NCBI GenBank assembly: GCA_040081265.1
Contig: JBEBGV010000012.1
Location: 1-64,000, forward strand
Length of the DNA: 64,000 bases
Direction of reading: 5' to 3'
Source: JBEBGV01 sp040081265
GTDB taxonomy: Bacteria; Acidobacteriota; Vicinamibacteria; Vicinamibacterales; UBA2999
Below, one piece after another: positions 26,221 to 34,594 of the stretch. Numbering within the stretch: position 1 is the stretch's first letter; each line of letters starts with the position of its first letter. The notes under the pieces were generated by a model that searched no databases, had not been told where the DNA came from, and worked only from the letters and a program-made list of their open reading frames with translations. Made by a program: the position numbers and the translations under genes.

Positions 26221-27068
26221 GCCGTAAAGCCGCCCTCGACCCGCAGTTCATGTCCGGTGACGTATGAGGCCGCGGACGAGGCAAGAAACACGAGGGGGCC
26301 CTTGAGATCACCGGCCTCCGCCATTCGCCTGAGGGGCACGCGCGCGCCGTACTTGGCCTTGAACTGTTCGTCCTGCCCTGCCAGCACCCCACCCGGCGAC
26401 AGCGTGTTCACGCGCACGCCAGCTGGTGCCCAGTGTGTTGCGAAGAACTTGCCGAGGTTCACGACGCCAGCCTTCGACGCACCGTACGCCGGTGCCTTGA
26501 TGAAGGGAGCGTTGCCGGCAAGGTGATCGTAGAAGTGCGGGTCTGGCGACACCGACGCATAGAGCGACCCGATGTTGATAATCGAACCCCCGCCTGCCTT
26601 GGCCATGCGTGCGCCGAACACCTGGATGACCTGAAAGGTCCCGATCAGGTTCACCTCGACCATGCGCCGGAAGTCCTCGACGGGCAGGGTATCGAGGTGG
26701 TGGCGTCCACCGGGCGCGTCGGGCGGCTGATCGATGCCCGCGTTGTTGACGAGCACCGTCGCGACATCGAAGCTGAACTCGACCTGGGTCGCCGCGCGCT
26801 CGATCGAATCGCGGCTCGTGATGTCGCAGTCGATGCGGACCAGCCGCTCACCCGCCGCAGCGGCCACCGCCGCAAACAGTGGTGATGCCTTCGCCCCGGG
26901 CAGGTCCAGCGCGGCGACACGCGCGCCGGCGTCAAGGAGTGCGTCCACCCAGATCGGACCGAGTTTGCCACAGGCCCCCGTCACGACCGCAACCGCTCCA
27001 TCGAGGCGGAACAGGTCGCTCACCGCACCACCGGACTCGGAGTGATCCCGAGGCGCTGGTGGGGTCAC
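26214..27068 (-). CDS. Short-chain dehydrogenase/reductase
   Basis: 284 residues from a GTG overlapping the NeuB stop (GTGA); a second GTG 15 codons in is also possible. VVTGACGKLGP is the NAD(P) loop, LVNNAGIDQ the structural motif, and YGASKAGVVNL holds the catalytic Tyr and Lys with Ser upstream in INIGSLYAS. It closes with the classical-SDR VTGHELRVEGGF. Similar SDRs sit next to NeuB/NeuA genes in legionaminic- and Kdn-type loci, where they modify the sugar or its precursor. The exact reaction is unknown. Confidence 0.85.
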   Translation of the reverse strand: MTPPAPRDHSESGGAVSDLFRLDGAVAVVTGACGKLGPIWVDALLDAGARVAALDLPGAKASPLFAAVAAAAGERLVRIDCDITSRDSIERAATQVEFSFDVATVLVNNAGIDQPPDAPGGRHHLDTLPVEDFRRMVEVNLIGTFQVIQVFGARMAKAGGGSIINIGSLYASVSPDPHFYDHLAGNAPFIKAPAYGASKAGVVNLGKFFATHWAPAGVRVNTLSPGGVLAGQDEQFKAKYGARVPLRRMAEAGDLKGPLVFLASSAASYVTGHELRVEGGFTAW

Positions 27069-28141
27069 GAGCGCACGAGCTCGGGATTCGGCTTGCTCAG
27101 CACGTCGAAGGTCAGAAAGTCGTCTTCGTGCAGCGCCTTCAACGTGGCACGACCGAGCACCGTGTCCAGCTCATACGGTGGAATGCCACCCGCGGGCGAC
27201 TTCATCACCACGTCATCAGGCCCGAGGACATGTCCCGCCGGAAGGTCGCGGGCAACGACGAGGCTCTTGCCCATCTTGAGGATCGGAGCGCGCTCGCTCT
27301 CGTAGATCTTCTTCTTGCCGTCCCCGGTGGCGCGGAACGTCCGGTCCAGGTCACGCACCAGCTTGCGGAGACCGACCGGCTCGAGCGAAAAGGCGTGGTC
27401 GGTTCCCTTCATCGCGCGGTTCAGGGTGAAGTGCTTCTCGACAATGCGCGCGCCAAGGACATAGGCGGCGACAGGCATCGCGATGCCGTTGTCGTGGCTG
27501 GAGAAGCCGATGACCGCACCAGGGAAACGCTCCCGGTATGTGGCGATGACGCTGAGATCGAGCTCCTCGAACGCAGCCGGATAGCCCGCCGTGCACTGCA
27601 GGATGGCCACCTGAGAGTTGATCGGCATCACCGCATCGTAGGCACGCTGCACGTCCTCGATCGTCGCGCCACCGGTCGACATCACCATCGGCTTGCCGAA
27701 TCGGGCCACATGCTGCAGCAACGGGATGCTCTTGATGTCCCCCGACGCCATCTTGTAGGCCGGGACGGAGAGGGACTCGAGGAAGTCGGCGCTGGCGACG
27801 TCAAAGGCGGTCGAGAAGAAGTCGATCCCCAGCTCCGCGGCGTACGCCTGCAGATTTCGATACTCCTTGAGGCCGAACTCGAGAAACTCCCGGTGCTCGC
27901 CGTAGGTGGCACCGAAGCTGTTCTCGTTGTCGTAGGGTCGGTTGTAGGCGGCACGGGTGTACAAGCCGCGATTGTCACGCTTCTGCAGCTTGACCGCGTG
28001 GGCGCCAGCCTGCTTGGCCTCCCGAAACAGCTCGCGCGCCTTCTCGAGGCTGCCCTGATGGTTGTGCCCGATTTCGGCGATCACATAACACTGCGTGTCG
28101 TCGCCAATCTCCGTGGTGCCGATTCTGAATCTACCTGCCAT
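27065..28141 (-). CDS. NeuB-like nonulosonate synthase, copy 1
   Basis: 358 residues. It condenses phosphoenolpyruvate with an aldose to a 3-deoxy-2-keto acid. AEIGHNHQGS at 22-31, LQCTAGYP, GFSSHDNG and ARIVEKHFTLNR give the PEP and metal-binding TIM barrel. The last 70 residues form the SAF antifreeze-like domain (SLVVARDLPAGHVLGPDDV). The module has no NeuC-type epimerase, so the acceptor may not be ManNAc; a phosphorylated hexose is plausible given the HAD phosphatase. It has only about 25% visible identity to the second NeuB-like protein at 38.4 kb. Confidence 0.9.
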   Translation of the reverse strand: MAGRFRIGTTEIGDDTQCYVIAEIGHNHQGSLEKARELFREAKQAGAHAVKLQKRDNRGLYTRAAYNRPYDNENSFGATYGEHREFLEFGLKEYRNLQAYAAELGIDFFSTAFDVASADFLESLSVPAYKMASGDIKSIPLLQHVARFGKPMVMSTGGATIEDVQRAYDAVMPINSQVAILQCTAGYPAAFEELDLSVIATYRERFPGAVIGFSSHDNGIAMPVAAYVLGARIVEKHFTLNRAMKGTDHAFSLEPVGLRKLVRDLDRTFRATGDGKKKIYESERAPILKMGKSLVVARDLPAGHVLGPDDVVMKSPAGGIPPYELDTVLGRATLKALHEDDFLTFDVLSKPNPELVRS

Positions 28142-28161
28142 GCGTGCTCCAGCGTCGACCG

Positions 28162-29100
28162 TTACGGTCGTGACTTCGACATTTCAGCTACCGGCCTCAG
28201 CTGGGCCACGAGCTGAGCCCACCCGTAATCGGTGTGGGCGATCTCGCGTGCGGCTCGCCCGATGATGCCGGCCTCGGTCAGGTCGGGCAGCGCCTCACAG
28301 CGATTGATGTCGACGATGTTCTTCATGTGCACCAGGCCGGCCGGCGAGTGCTCGTCGAGGTTGGTGATCACGGCGCAACCGCATTCCATCGCGGCGTTCA
28401 CCGTGGTGTTGTTGGCGCGCAGACCCTTCTCGAAGAATGCCGCCAGATAGGTGCACTCGACGAGGTGGTTGAACACCGCCGTGTCGGACAGGTACCCCAT
28501 GAAATACACCTGGCCGTTGAACAGCGCCTGCAGTTCCTCGAAGCGAACCACGAACGATCCGTCGAAGCTGGTGTTCTCGTGCAGTGCGGTCGAGACGTAC
28601 ACGGAGTACGACTTGCCGGTCGCCTCGAGCAGATCGCGCAACCGCCGGTAGAGCGGCACCCGGATCTTGTGCGCCATCCCGAAGGTGAACACCGACAGTT
28701 CCGTGCGCTGAAATCGCTGCGGGTTGAGCAGCGTTCCGGGACAGAACAACTCGACGATGTCCGGCCGGAGCCCGGCAAGCTCGTGCGACAGCTCGCGGTT
28801 CCCGCAATAAGCTCGGGCGGCGGACGCGATCAGGCGTTTTTCGACCGGTGTCCCGTCAAAGGCGTGAAAAAACACCTCAAACCGGCCCTCGTGTTCGGCA
28901 ACCCACCGCCCCAGCGACTCGGCGTCGGCGGTGCTGAACTCCGAGAGCTTGAGCGAGAGCAGCGGGTGGGCATGGCCCTCCAGATCCGGGGATCCGATGC
29001 CCACGACGGGGAGCGAGAGGTGCCGGGCCAGGATCGTATTGAACTTGGCGATGCCGCAGGTCCACGGATTCAGGTGGTAGCCTGCAATGCAGTCAATCAT
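28162..29100 (-). CDS. Putative glycosyltransferase, GT-B type
   Basis: 312 residues. MIDCIAGYHLNPWTCGIAKFN opens like GT4 transferases (Gly-rich turn with an early substrate Asn/Lys), and the C-terminal part has FMGYLSDTAVFNHL followed by AAFFEKGLRANNTTVNAAMECGCAVITN, where a donor-binding acidic residue and the small-residue turn are expected. The Glu-rich EX7E pattern is only partly present (EKGLRANNT). Function is inferred from fold and place, 20 bp upstream of the NeuB-like gene. Its first codon is preceded by a 62-bp gap that could hold a promoter. Confidence 0.6.
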   Translation of the reverse strand: MIDCIAGYHLNPWTCGIAKFNTILARHLSLPVVGIGSPDLEGHAHPLLSLKLSEFSTADAESLGRWVAEHEGRFEVFFHAFDGTPVEKRLIASAARAYCGNRELSHELAGLRPDIVELFCPGTLLNPQRFQRTELSVFTFGMAHKIRVPLYRRLRDLLEATGKSYSVYVSTALHENTSFDGSFVVRFEELQALFNGQVYFMGYLSDTAVFNHLVECTYLAAFFEKGLRANNTTVNAAMECGCAVITNLDEHSPAGLVHMKNIVDINRCEALPDLTEAGIIGRAAREIAHTDYGWAQLVAQLRPVAEMSKSRP

Positions 29101-29162
29101 CAGCCGACCATTTTACGTCGAGTCAGCCCGGCGCGGCCCGAACCCGTCTTCCGGGGCGTTCC

Positions 29163-29657
29163 TCAGCGTGGCGGCTGGGCACCGGAACAGGCGGCCACCG
29201 CTTCGTCCGCATGGGCCACCGGACCCTCGAGGTCGCTCTCGGGCTGACCGAGCAGCGGCAGCGCCTGAGGAAAACGCGCCCGAGCCAGGCACACGGCCAG
29301 CCGCGACCGGGTCGGATCGGCACCCGACCTCAACAGCAGCGCCGTCATCTCGATCTGGCGGGACAGAATCGCGGCCTCGACCGGCGTCACGTCGAAGGCG
29401 ACCACGTCGATAAGACCAGGGCGCACATGCGACACGGCGTCCACATCCGCCCCCCGCGCCATCATCTCGAGCGCCTGCGCCGCATTCCCCCACGCGACGG
29501 CCTCCGCAATGGTGTCTGGCGGCCTGGCCGCCAGCGTCCAGGGACGCACCGTTTCGATCAGGAGGTAGAGCGCCACAAGCCCGGTGGCGAGCACCGGTCC
29601 CATCGTCAGGAGAACGGCCGGCTCACGGAGCCTCGCGAACAGGGCGCCCTTGTTCAC
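29163..29657 (-). CDS. Small membrane-anchored ankyrin-like protein
   Basis: 164 residues from a GTG (NKGALFARLREP follows) that overlaps the upstream stop by 4 bp. One membrane helix lies at about 14-36. The rest has two ankyrin-like units: AVAWGNAAQALEMMARGADV and PVEAAILSRQIEMTALLLRS with GADP. A periplasmic or cytoplasmic protein-interaction role is likely, probably with the polytopic protein encoded just upstream, but nothing shows a specific partner. The longer frame reaching 30125 is antisense-overlapping and not coding. Confidence 0.7.
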   Translation of the reverse strand: MNKGALFARLREPAVLLTMGPVLATGLVALYLLIETVRPWTLAARPPDTIAEAVAWGNAAQALEMMARGADVDAVSHVRPGLIDVVAFDVTPVEAAILSRQIEMTALLLRSGADPTRSRLAVCLARARFPQALPLLGQPESDLEGPVAHADEAVAACSGAQPPR

Positions 29658-31105
29658 TGGGTGATGTCGAAGACGCGGTCGGCAAGTCCATTGGGCGCCC
29701 TGCGCACCCGGCTGCCCCCACGGATGGCCTGACGACGGAGGGCGTTGAGGATCTGGGTCTCCATCGCCGTAAAGGGCTCTTCGAAGTGCTGCTTCCGCTC
29801 CCACTCCTCGTAGTACGCCCACTCGTTGCGGGTCGACCCTTCGCGGACCTGCAGGCTGTAGTGGATCCCCATCAGGCGGATGCTCCACCCGCACGCCACG
29901 ATCGTCATGGCGAAGGCCAGCGCCCGGTGCGGCAACCTGAGCCCCGCCACTCCGGTCACGAATTGCTGCAGCACCGCGGAAGCGGCCAGCGCGTAAAACA
30001 GCCCCGCCGGGCCCAGGATGGCGTCTTTCGCGTAGGCGAAAGCAAAGACCGCATTGCCCAGCAGGACGCCCGCGAAGATGACGACCATCCGATCCGCATC
30101 GCTGTCGAACACCCCACGCCGCCACCGCCCGAGCCGCTGCGCCGCGAAGGCCAGCAGGACTCCGGTCATGGCCGTGCTGCTGACGACGGTGATCAGGCGC
30201 CAGAGTTCGATCCGGCCGCGCAGCACCGTATCGACGAACACCCAGACGCCGCCCCGAGGCTCGGCAAAGAGGACCGCCGAGATCGCGCTGACAAAGTTAT
30301 AGAGGTAGAACGGGAGCGGGTTGGGACCAAACCGACGGATGAGTTCGCCGGTGTCGAGCACCCTGAATCCGAACCCGGCACTGCGCTCTCCAAGGTCGGG
30401 CGTCGACCCGCCGAGCCACACGAACCGGCCGTACGCGTAGACACCGACGGTCAGCACCACCGCGCCGACCGCCCAGACCGACACGCCTCTGTAGCCCACG
30501 AGATACGACGCGACAAGCACCGCGGCGACCACGAGACCGCTCTCGATGGTCAGCATGGCGAACACCAGCAGGACCACGGCGGCGATGTCCACGAGCCACG
30601 ACGGCCGCGCGCGCGAGAGATTGATGGCCGCCGCACAACAGATCAGGATGGTCAGGAAGTGATTGATGGGCAGCCCTTCGAGGATGGCCCCCGAGAAGGT
30701 GTGAATCCCGAGGACCATCGCCAGCGTGACGGGCACCATCGCCGCCGCGGCCTTCGTACGCACGCGCAACGCGCCGACCACGAGGAGCAGCAGCACGAGC
30801 AGCTGCGCGACCTGAAAACCCCGGAACCAGGGCTGATAGTTTCCGCCCGACAGTTCGTAGACGACCTTGATCAGTCCGCGGCGGAACGGCCGCAGATACG
30901 GTCCCGCCTGGAACTGACTCCTCAGCGTGTCCATCAGCGACCCCTCGTACACGCTCTGAAATTCGGTGTACGAGTCGCTCAGCTGAATAGGAATCCGCAG
31001 CAGGAACACGCCCATGATGCCCGCCGACACCACGGCCATCGCGATGGCGACCAGCGTCCACCGGTTGGGTGACGAATGGTCGACGAGATCAGGGCTGACG
31101 GGCAA
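29654..31105 (-). CDS. Polytopic membrane protein, possible polymerase or GT-C
   Basis: 483 residues with about ten hydrophobic helices and a short polar N-terminus. Between the first two helices is a loop with LSDSYTEFQSVYEG and GPYLRPFRRGLIK. The C-terminal 80 residues are soluble (HYSLQVREGSTRNEWAYYEE). The layout would fit a glycan polymerase (Wzy-like) or a lipid-linked-sugar GT-C transferase, but no DxD or EExD motif is clear. It is the only large membrane protein in the locus apart from the WecA-like fusion, so it is the best candidate for polymerisation or export. It overlaps the upstream methyltransferase gene by 17 bp. Confidence 0.6.
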   Translation of the reverse strand: MPVSPDLVDHSSPNRWTLVAIAMAVVSAGIMGVFLLRIPIQLSDSYTEFQSVYEGSLMDTLRSQFQAGPYLRPFRRGLIKVVYELSGGNYQPWFRGFQVAQLLVLLLLVVGALRVRTKAAAAMVPVTLAMVLGIHTFSGAILEGLPINHFLTILICCAAAINLSRARPSWLVDIAAVVLLVFAMLTIESGLVVAAVLVASYLVGYRGVSVWAVGAVVLTVGVYAYGRFVWLGGSTPDLGERSAGFGFRVLDTGELIRRFGPNPLPFYLYNFVSAISAVLFAEPRGGVWVFVDTVLRGRIELWRLITVVSSTAMTGVLLAFAAQRLGRWRRGVFDSDADRMVVIFAGVLLGNAVFAFAYAKDAILGPAGLFYALAASAVLQQFVTGVAGLRLPHRALAFAMTIVACGWSIRLMGIHYSLQVREGSTRNEWAYYEEWERKQHFEEPFTAMETQILNALRRQAIRGGSRVRRAPNGLADRVFDITQ

Positions 31106-31763
31106 GCTTCTCGAGCACGAGCACGCGGCCCTTGTTGCCCCAGTCCATCCGGGCTTCGAGATCCGGGCGCGAGCGGCAGCCTTCGAGGACGAACATCAGG
31201 CGGAGCAAGTCCTTGTTGAGCAGGGTGATGTGGGTGGGATCGAGATCGTCGCTGGTGTTGAAGTCGAGCAGATCGCCAGGATTGGGATGAAAGCGGGTAG
31301 TGACATAAATCAGCCGGGACGTCATCCGGACCATGTTGGCCACCGCCTGCTTCACCTCGAACACCGTGAGATGCTCGATGACTTCGCGGCAGATCACCAG
31401 ATCGACGCAGTTGTCGGGCTTGAGCGAGGTGTCGGTGACTGTGCCGATCGCGATGCGGTCGCGCACCTCAGGGGTGGCAAGACGCCGGCTGCTCTCGGCG
31501 AAGTCAATGCCTTCAACGTCGACACCAAGCTCCCAGAGCAGGTGCATCAGCGCGCCCGGGCCACATCCCAGGTCGAGGGCCCGCACCGGCTCGAGCACTT
31601 CCTTGATCAGAGCGGGGTTTCGCGCCTCGAGCTGACGGCGCGTCTCGAGGCTGTAGTTGTTGCCGGCGTCCCGCCACTCGCCCGTGAAGTACTCGGCATC
31701 GTAGTGGGTGGACGCGGTGGGTTTCTGCTCGAGAATCCGCCGTTCGAACTCCGTAATGGTCAT
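31089..31763 (-). CDS. Class I SAM-dependent methyltransferase
   Basis: 224 residues. SAM motif LDLGCGPGALMHLL near 64, acidic motif II GVDVEGIDFAESS, and LVICREVIEHLTVFEV. It has no zinc knuckle, unlike the other methyltransferases in the locus. FHPNPGDLLDFNTSDDLDPT is a conspicuous acidic, Asp-rich segment that may bind the acceptor. Target unknown; glycan modification is likely from context. Its ATG overlaps the stop of the nucleotidyltransferase (ATGA). Confidence 0.78.
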   Translation of the reverse strand: MTITEFERRILEQKPTASTHYDAEYFTGEWRDAGNNYSLETRRQLEARNPALIKEVLEPVRALDLGCGPGALMHLLWELGVDVEGIDFAESSRRLATPEVRDRIAIGTVTDTSLKPDNCVDLVICREVIEHLTVFEVKQAVANMVRMTSRLIYVTTRFHPNPGDLLDFNTSDDLDPTHITLLNKDLLRLMFVLEGCRSRPDLEARMDWGNKGRVLVLEKLARQP

Positions 31764-32203
31764 TGCTCTCCCTGCTGGGCGCAGTAGTCCTTGAGGATGC
31801 GGCTGGACGAATCCAGCACGGCGTCGAGATAGACGATCTCGATGCCGTTGTCGCGGCAGATGTCGATCTGCTGCGCCGGCAGACGTCCGCGCCAGTCGCT
31901 ACCCTTGACGTAGTAGCGTGGTCGGAGCTGTCTGAGCACCGTCTCGGTATCGACTTCGTAGATGTAGGTGTAACTGATGTAGCGGATCGCATCGACTATC
32001 GCGGCGCGCTGCTCCTCGCCGAGCAACGGCCGATGCTTGGTCCGCACATAGCGATCAGAGGCCACGTTGCAAAGCACGGGAACACCGAGCTCGCTGGCCA
32101 TGCGGAAGTACTCGATGTGCCCGCGATGGAGAGGGTCGAACGCTCCGTCCACCATCGCCACCTTCCCCGCCAGGGCGGGCAGTTCCGCGAACGTCAGGAT
32201 CAC
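31760..32203 (-). CDS. RfaE2/TagD-like nucleotidyltransferase
   Basis: 147 residues from the GTG at 32203, which overlaps the epimerase stop (GTGA). The HxGH cytidylyltransferase motif is in GAFDPLHRGHIEY, and KGSDWRGRLP resembles the loop of the RfaE C-terminal (ADP-heptose) domain. It would link a sugar or polyol phosphate to a nucleotide. No heptose kinase is near, so a glycerol-3-phosphate- or hexitol-type substrate is possible. The frame extends to 32290, but the extra residues overlap the epimerase and are not family-like. Confidence 0.82.
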   Translation of the reverse strand: MILTFAELPALAGKVAMVDGAFDPLHRGHIEYFRMASELGVPVLCNVASDRYVRTKHRPLLGEEQRAAIVDAIRYISYTYIYEVDTETVLRQLRPRYYVKGSDWRGRLPAQQIDICRDNGIEIVYLDAVLDSSSRILKDYCAQQGEQ

Positions 32204-33336
32204 TGCTGGACCAGCAGGCCTTTGGCCTTGAGCTCGTCGAGCGCCCGGTCGAAGAAATCCACCGCTCCGTCCGGCGACGACTTCGCCCACTCGATCAGTT
32301 CGGTGAACCCCTGCTCGAGGGTCACACGAGGGGTGAACCCGAGCGTGTCGCGGGCGCGCGTGATGTCAGCGGTGTTGTGCCGGATGTCGAACTTGCGGCC
32401 GGTCTCGGTGATCTGCGGCTCGATGCTCGAGCCCAGCAACCGGGCGAGCAGGCGGGCAATGTCGAGGATGGTGACGGTCTCGCCCGAACCCACGTTGACG
32501 GGCAGGTAGTCGGCTCCCGGCTTCTCCAGCATCAGCACGAGACAATCCACGACGTCGTGGATGGAGACGAAGTCGCGGAGCTGCCCGCCGTCCTCGAACA
32601 CGACTGGCTGTCGGCCGTTCAGCAGGCGGCTCAACCAGATGGCGGCGACGCCTGCATACGGGTTGCTCAGGCTCTGGCGTGGACCATAGACGTTGAAGAA
32701 CCGCGGCGCCACTGCCGGAATACCGTAGGTCTTGCCGATGAGCAGCACCATCTCTTCCTGGTGGTACTTGGTCATCGAATAGATATTGTCGCGATAGAGC
32801 GCCTTGTCCTCGGGCGTCGGCACCGACTGCACGTGCTCGTGGCAGACAGGGCATCGCTGTTCCCAGTCGTGCGCGGCGAGCTGTTGTTCCGTGCGGATGG
32901 TTGGTGCAACCATGCCATGCGTGGGACACGCGTAGGCACCCTCCCCATAGACACCGATCGACGAAGCGACCAGCACCTTCTCGACCGAGTGCTTCGCGTT
33001 GACGAGGATGTCGAGCAGCAGGGCGGTGCCACGCGTGTTGACGTCCACGTAGCGGTCCACCTGATACATGCTCTGGCCGACGCTGACTGCGGCACCGAAG
33101 TGCACAACGGCCTGGGCAGCCAGCACCAGCGGCTCGAACACCTGCCGGTCGCGCACATCGCCTTTCACATAGGTGGCCTTCGCATTGGCATACGAAGGCC
33201 AGGTCCCGGTTCGATGCACCTGCGGCTCGAGGTTGTCGAGCACGGTGACGTTGTATCCACGACCAACGAGCGAGTCGACCAGGTGGGAGCCGATGTAGCC
33301 GGCACCTCCGGTGACGAGCACGTCACGAATGCTCAT
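32200..33336 (-). CDS. NAD-dependent sugar epimerase with zinc-knuckle insert
   Basis: 378 residues, extended SDR. The cofactor loop GGAGYIGSHLVDSL is at about 10, SSIGVYG holds the catalytic Ser, and YSMTKYHQE the Tyr-Lys pair. Between them lies an insert of about 45 residues containing CPTH and CPVCHEH, a likely zinc site not usual in GalE-type enzymes. It is probably a UDP- or other NDP-sugar 4-epimerase or dehydratase; the FFNVYGPRQSLSNPYAG segment is standard. It overlaps family A gene 1 at its start by 14 bp. Confidence 0.85.
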   Translation of the reverse strand: MSIRDVLVTGGAGYIGSHLVDSLVGRGYNVTVLDNLEPQVHRTGTWPSYANAKATYVKGDVRDRQVFEPLVLAAQAVVHFGAAVSVGQSMYQVDRYVDVNTRGTALLLDILVNAKHSVEKVLVASSIGVYGEGAYACPTHGMVAPTIRTEQQLAAHDWEQRCPVCHEHVQSVPTPEDKALYRDNIYSMTKYHQEEMVLLIGKTYGIPAVAPRFFNVYGPRQSLSNPYAGVAAIWLSRLLNGRQPVVFEDGGQLRDFVSIHDVVDCLVLMLEKPGADYLPVNVGSGETVTILDIARLLARLLGSSIEPQITETGRKFDIRHNTADITRARDTLGFTPRVTLEQGFTELIEWAKSSPDGAVDFFDRALDELKAKGLLVQQ

Positions 33337-34594
33337 GCAGTCCTTTCATCGAGATCGTCAAGCCGAGCGTATCAAGCGCCGAAAGATCGAGCGGCGAAAA
33401 AGCGCCGCCACCCATGGCCTGGAACACCTGCCGGCCCACCTGAAGGTGGCCGTGCAGGAACCTGGGATCGGCAAGCACCGCCGTCGTGTCGACCCCCATC
33501 ATCGGGGCCAGCCACGCGAGGCTCCCGCAGGTGCCGACAAAGGCCCGGGACCCGGCGATGACCGCCGACTGCACCGCCAGGTTGTCGCGCGGACGCAGCG
33601 CCTCACGAATGCTGATGATGCGCGAGGCACGCTCGAACGTGTAGTCGTCGTGGTCGTCCAGCGCAAGCCCGGTGTCGAGCATCACGACCGGCCAGCGTTC
33701 GGCCAGCGACAACACCAGCGACTGCAGCGTCCGGCGCATCGCGGGCGTATCCGGGAGCGACGCCGCCGTATAGAGCTTGACCGCGATGTAGTCACTCGGA
33801 AGCGGCGGCAGTGCCACGTCGGGCGGATCGATCAACCGATAGGCGGTTCGGCGGCGCAGGAAGTCTGCCGTGCGGTGGCCGAGCATGAAGCGCTCGAACA
33901 ACCGATACATCAGCGAGGGATGGAGCGTCCTGAACCGTTCGAGCCCGGCCCGGCTGGCCGCCGCTTCGACAATCTTCTGGTCGAACGACGTCATCTTCCA
34001 CTGCTTCAACGACCCGCCGGTCTCGACCGCCCTGGTCGCATTCCCGGACGAGAACTCCTCGGGCGTCAGGAGGTCGAAGACCTCCACCGACTGCGTCGTG
34101 ATGTCGCGGTACCAGGCCGCCGCGCCCCCGCGTGTCACCACGGTCAGGCGTGACGGCTTGATGCCATAGTGCGCCTGCACCCAGCGGACAAACGGTACCC
34201 AGTACAGGACCTCGTATCCCACCTCGGACAGCCACGGCCCGACGATCAACGGATCGTTGCCGCGGACCAGGCGCGCGATCTCGCGCTCGACCTGCCATTC
34301 GTGCCCGTATGTCCGCAGCCGATCGGCCGCGTCGCCCCAGACGTGCATCTGCCGGTTGGCTCGCCGCGGAGCCGCCTTTGCCCGTCTCCACACTCTCACC
34401 GTCTCCACCCGCCCGGCCACGAGCACCGCGCGCAGGCGCTCGCGCGTCGCCTTCCTGTGCCGGCGATACGGGCGGACGACGAAGCGATTGATGCCCTTGA
34501 CCACATAGCTCCGGGCCAGCAGGACGACATGCACCACACTCGAGGTGACCGACCTGCTGACCTGAGGGCCGGCGGACCGGCCTCCATCAGTCAC
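33323..34594 (-). CDS. Family A putative glycosyltransferase, copy A1
   Basis: Unrecognised family. From GTG 34594 it has 423 residues; another GTG at 34630 would add 12. The first 110 residues are basic and helical. The signature IVGPWLSEVGYEVLYWVPF follows, then VVTRGGAAAWY, LHPSLMYRLFERFM, LPSDYIAVKLY, LDTGLALDDHDDY and, near the end, VIAGSRAFVGTCGSLAWLAP. The two-part layout, with a Gly-rich early turn and a late Gly/Thr turn after a conserved Asp-Asp-His, suggests a GT-B-like enzyme using a nucleotide sugar, but this is inference. The long basic N-terminus is particular to this copy. Its start overlaps A2. Confidence 0.6.
   Translation of the reverse strand: MTDGGRSAGPQVSRSVTSSVVHVVLLARSYVVKGINRFVVRPYRRHRKATRERLRAVLVAGRVETVRVWRRAKAAPRRANRQMHVWGDAADRLRTYGHEWQVEREIARLVRGNDPLIVGPWLSEVGYEVLYWVPFVRWVQAHYGIKPSRLTVVTRGGAAAWYRDITTQSVEVFDLLTPEEFSSGNATRAVETGGSLKQWKMTSFDQKIVEAAASRAGLERFRTLHPSLMYRLFERFMLGHRTADFLRRRTAYRLIDPPDVALPPLPSDYIAVKLYTAASLPDTPAMRRTLQSLVLSLAERWPVVMLDTGLALDDHDDYTFERASRIISIREALRPRDNLAVQSAVIAGSRAFVGTCGSLAWLAPMMGVDTTAVLADPRFLHGHLQVGRQVFQAMGGGAFSPLDLSALDTLGLTISMKGLHEHS

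Noticed and set aside
29786..31072. A 428-codon plus-strand frame opposite the polytopic membrane protein
   Set aside because: It is extremely rich in Arg, Asp, His and Glu, the mirror of hydrophobic codons on the other strand.
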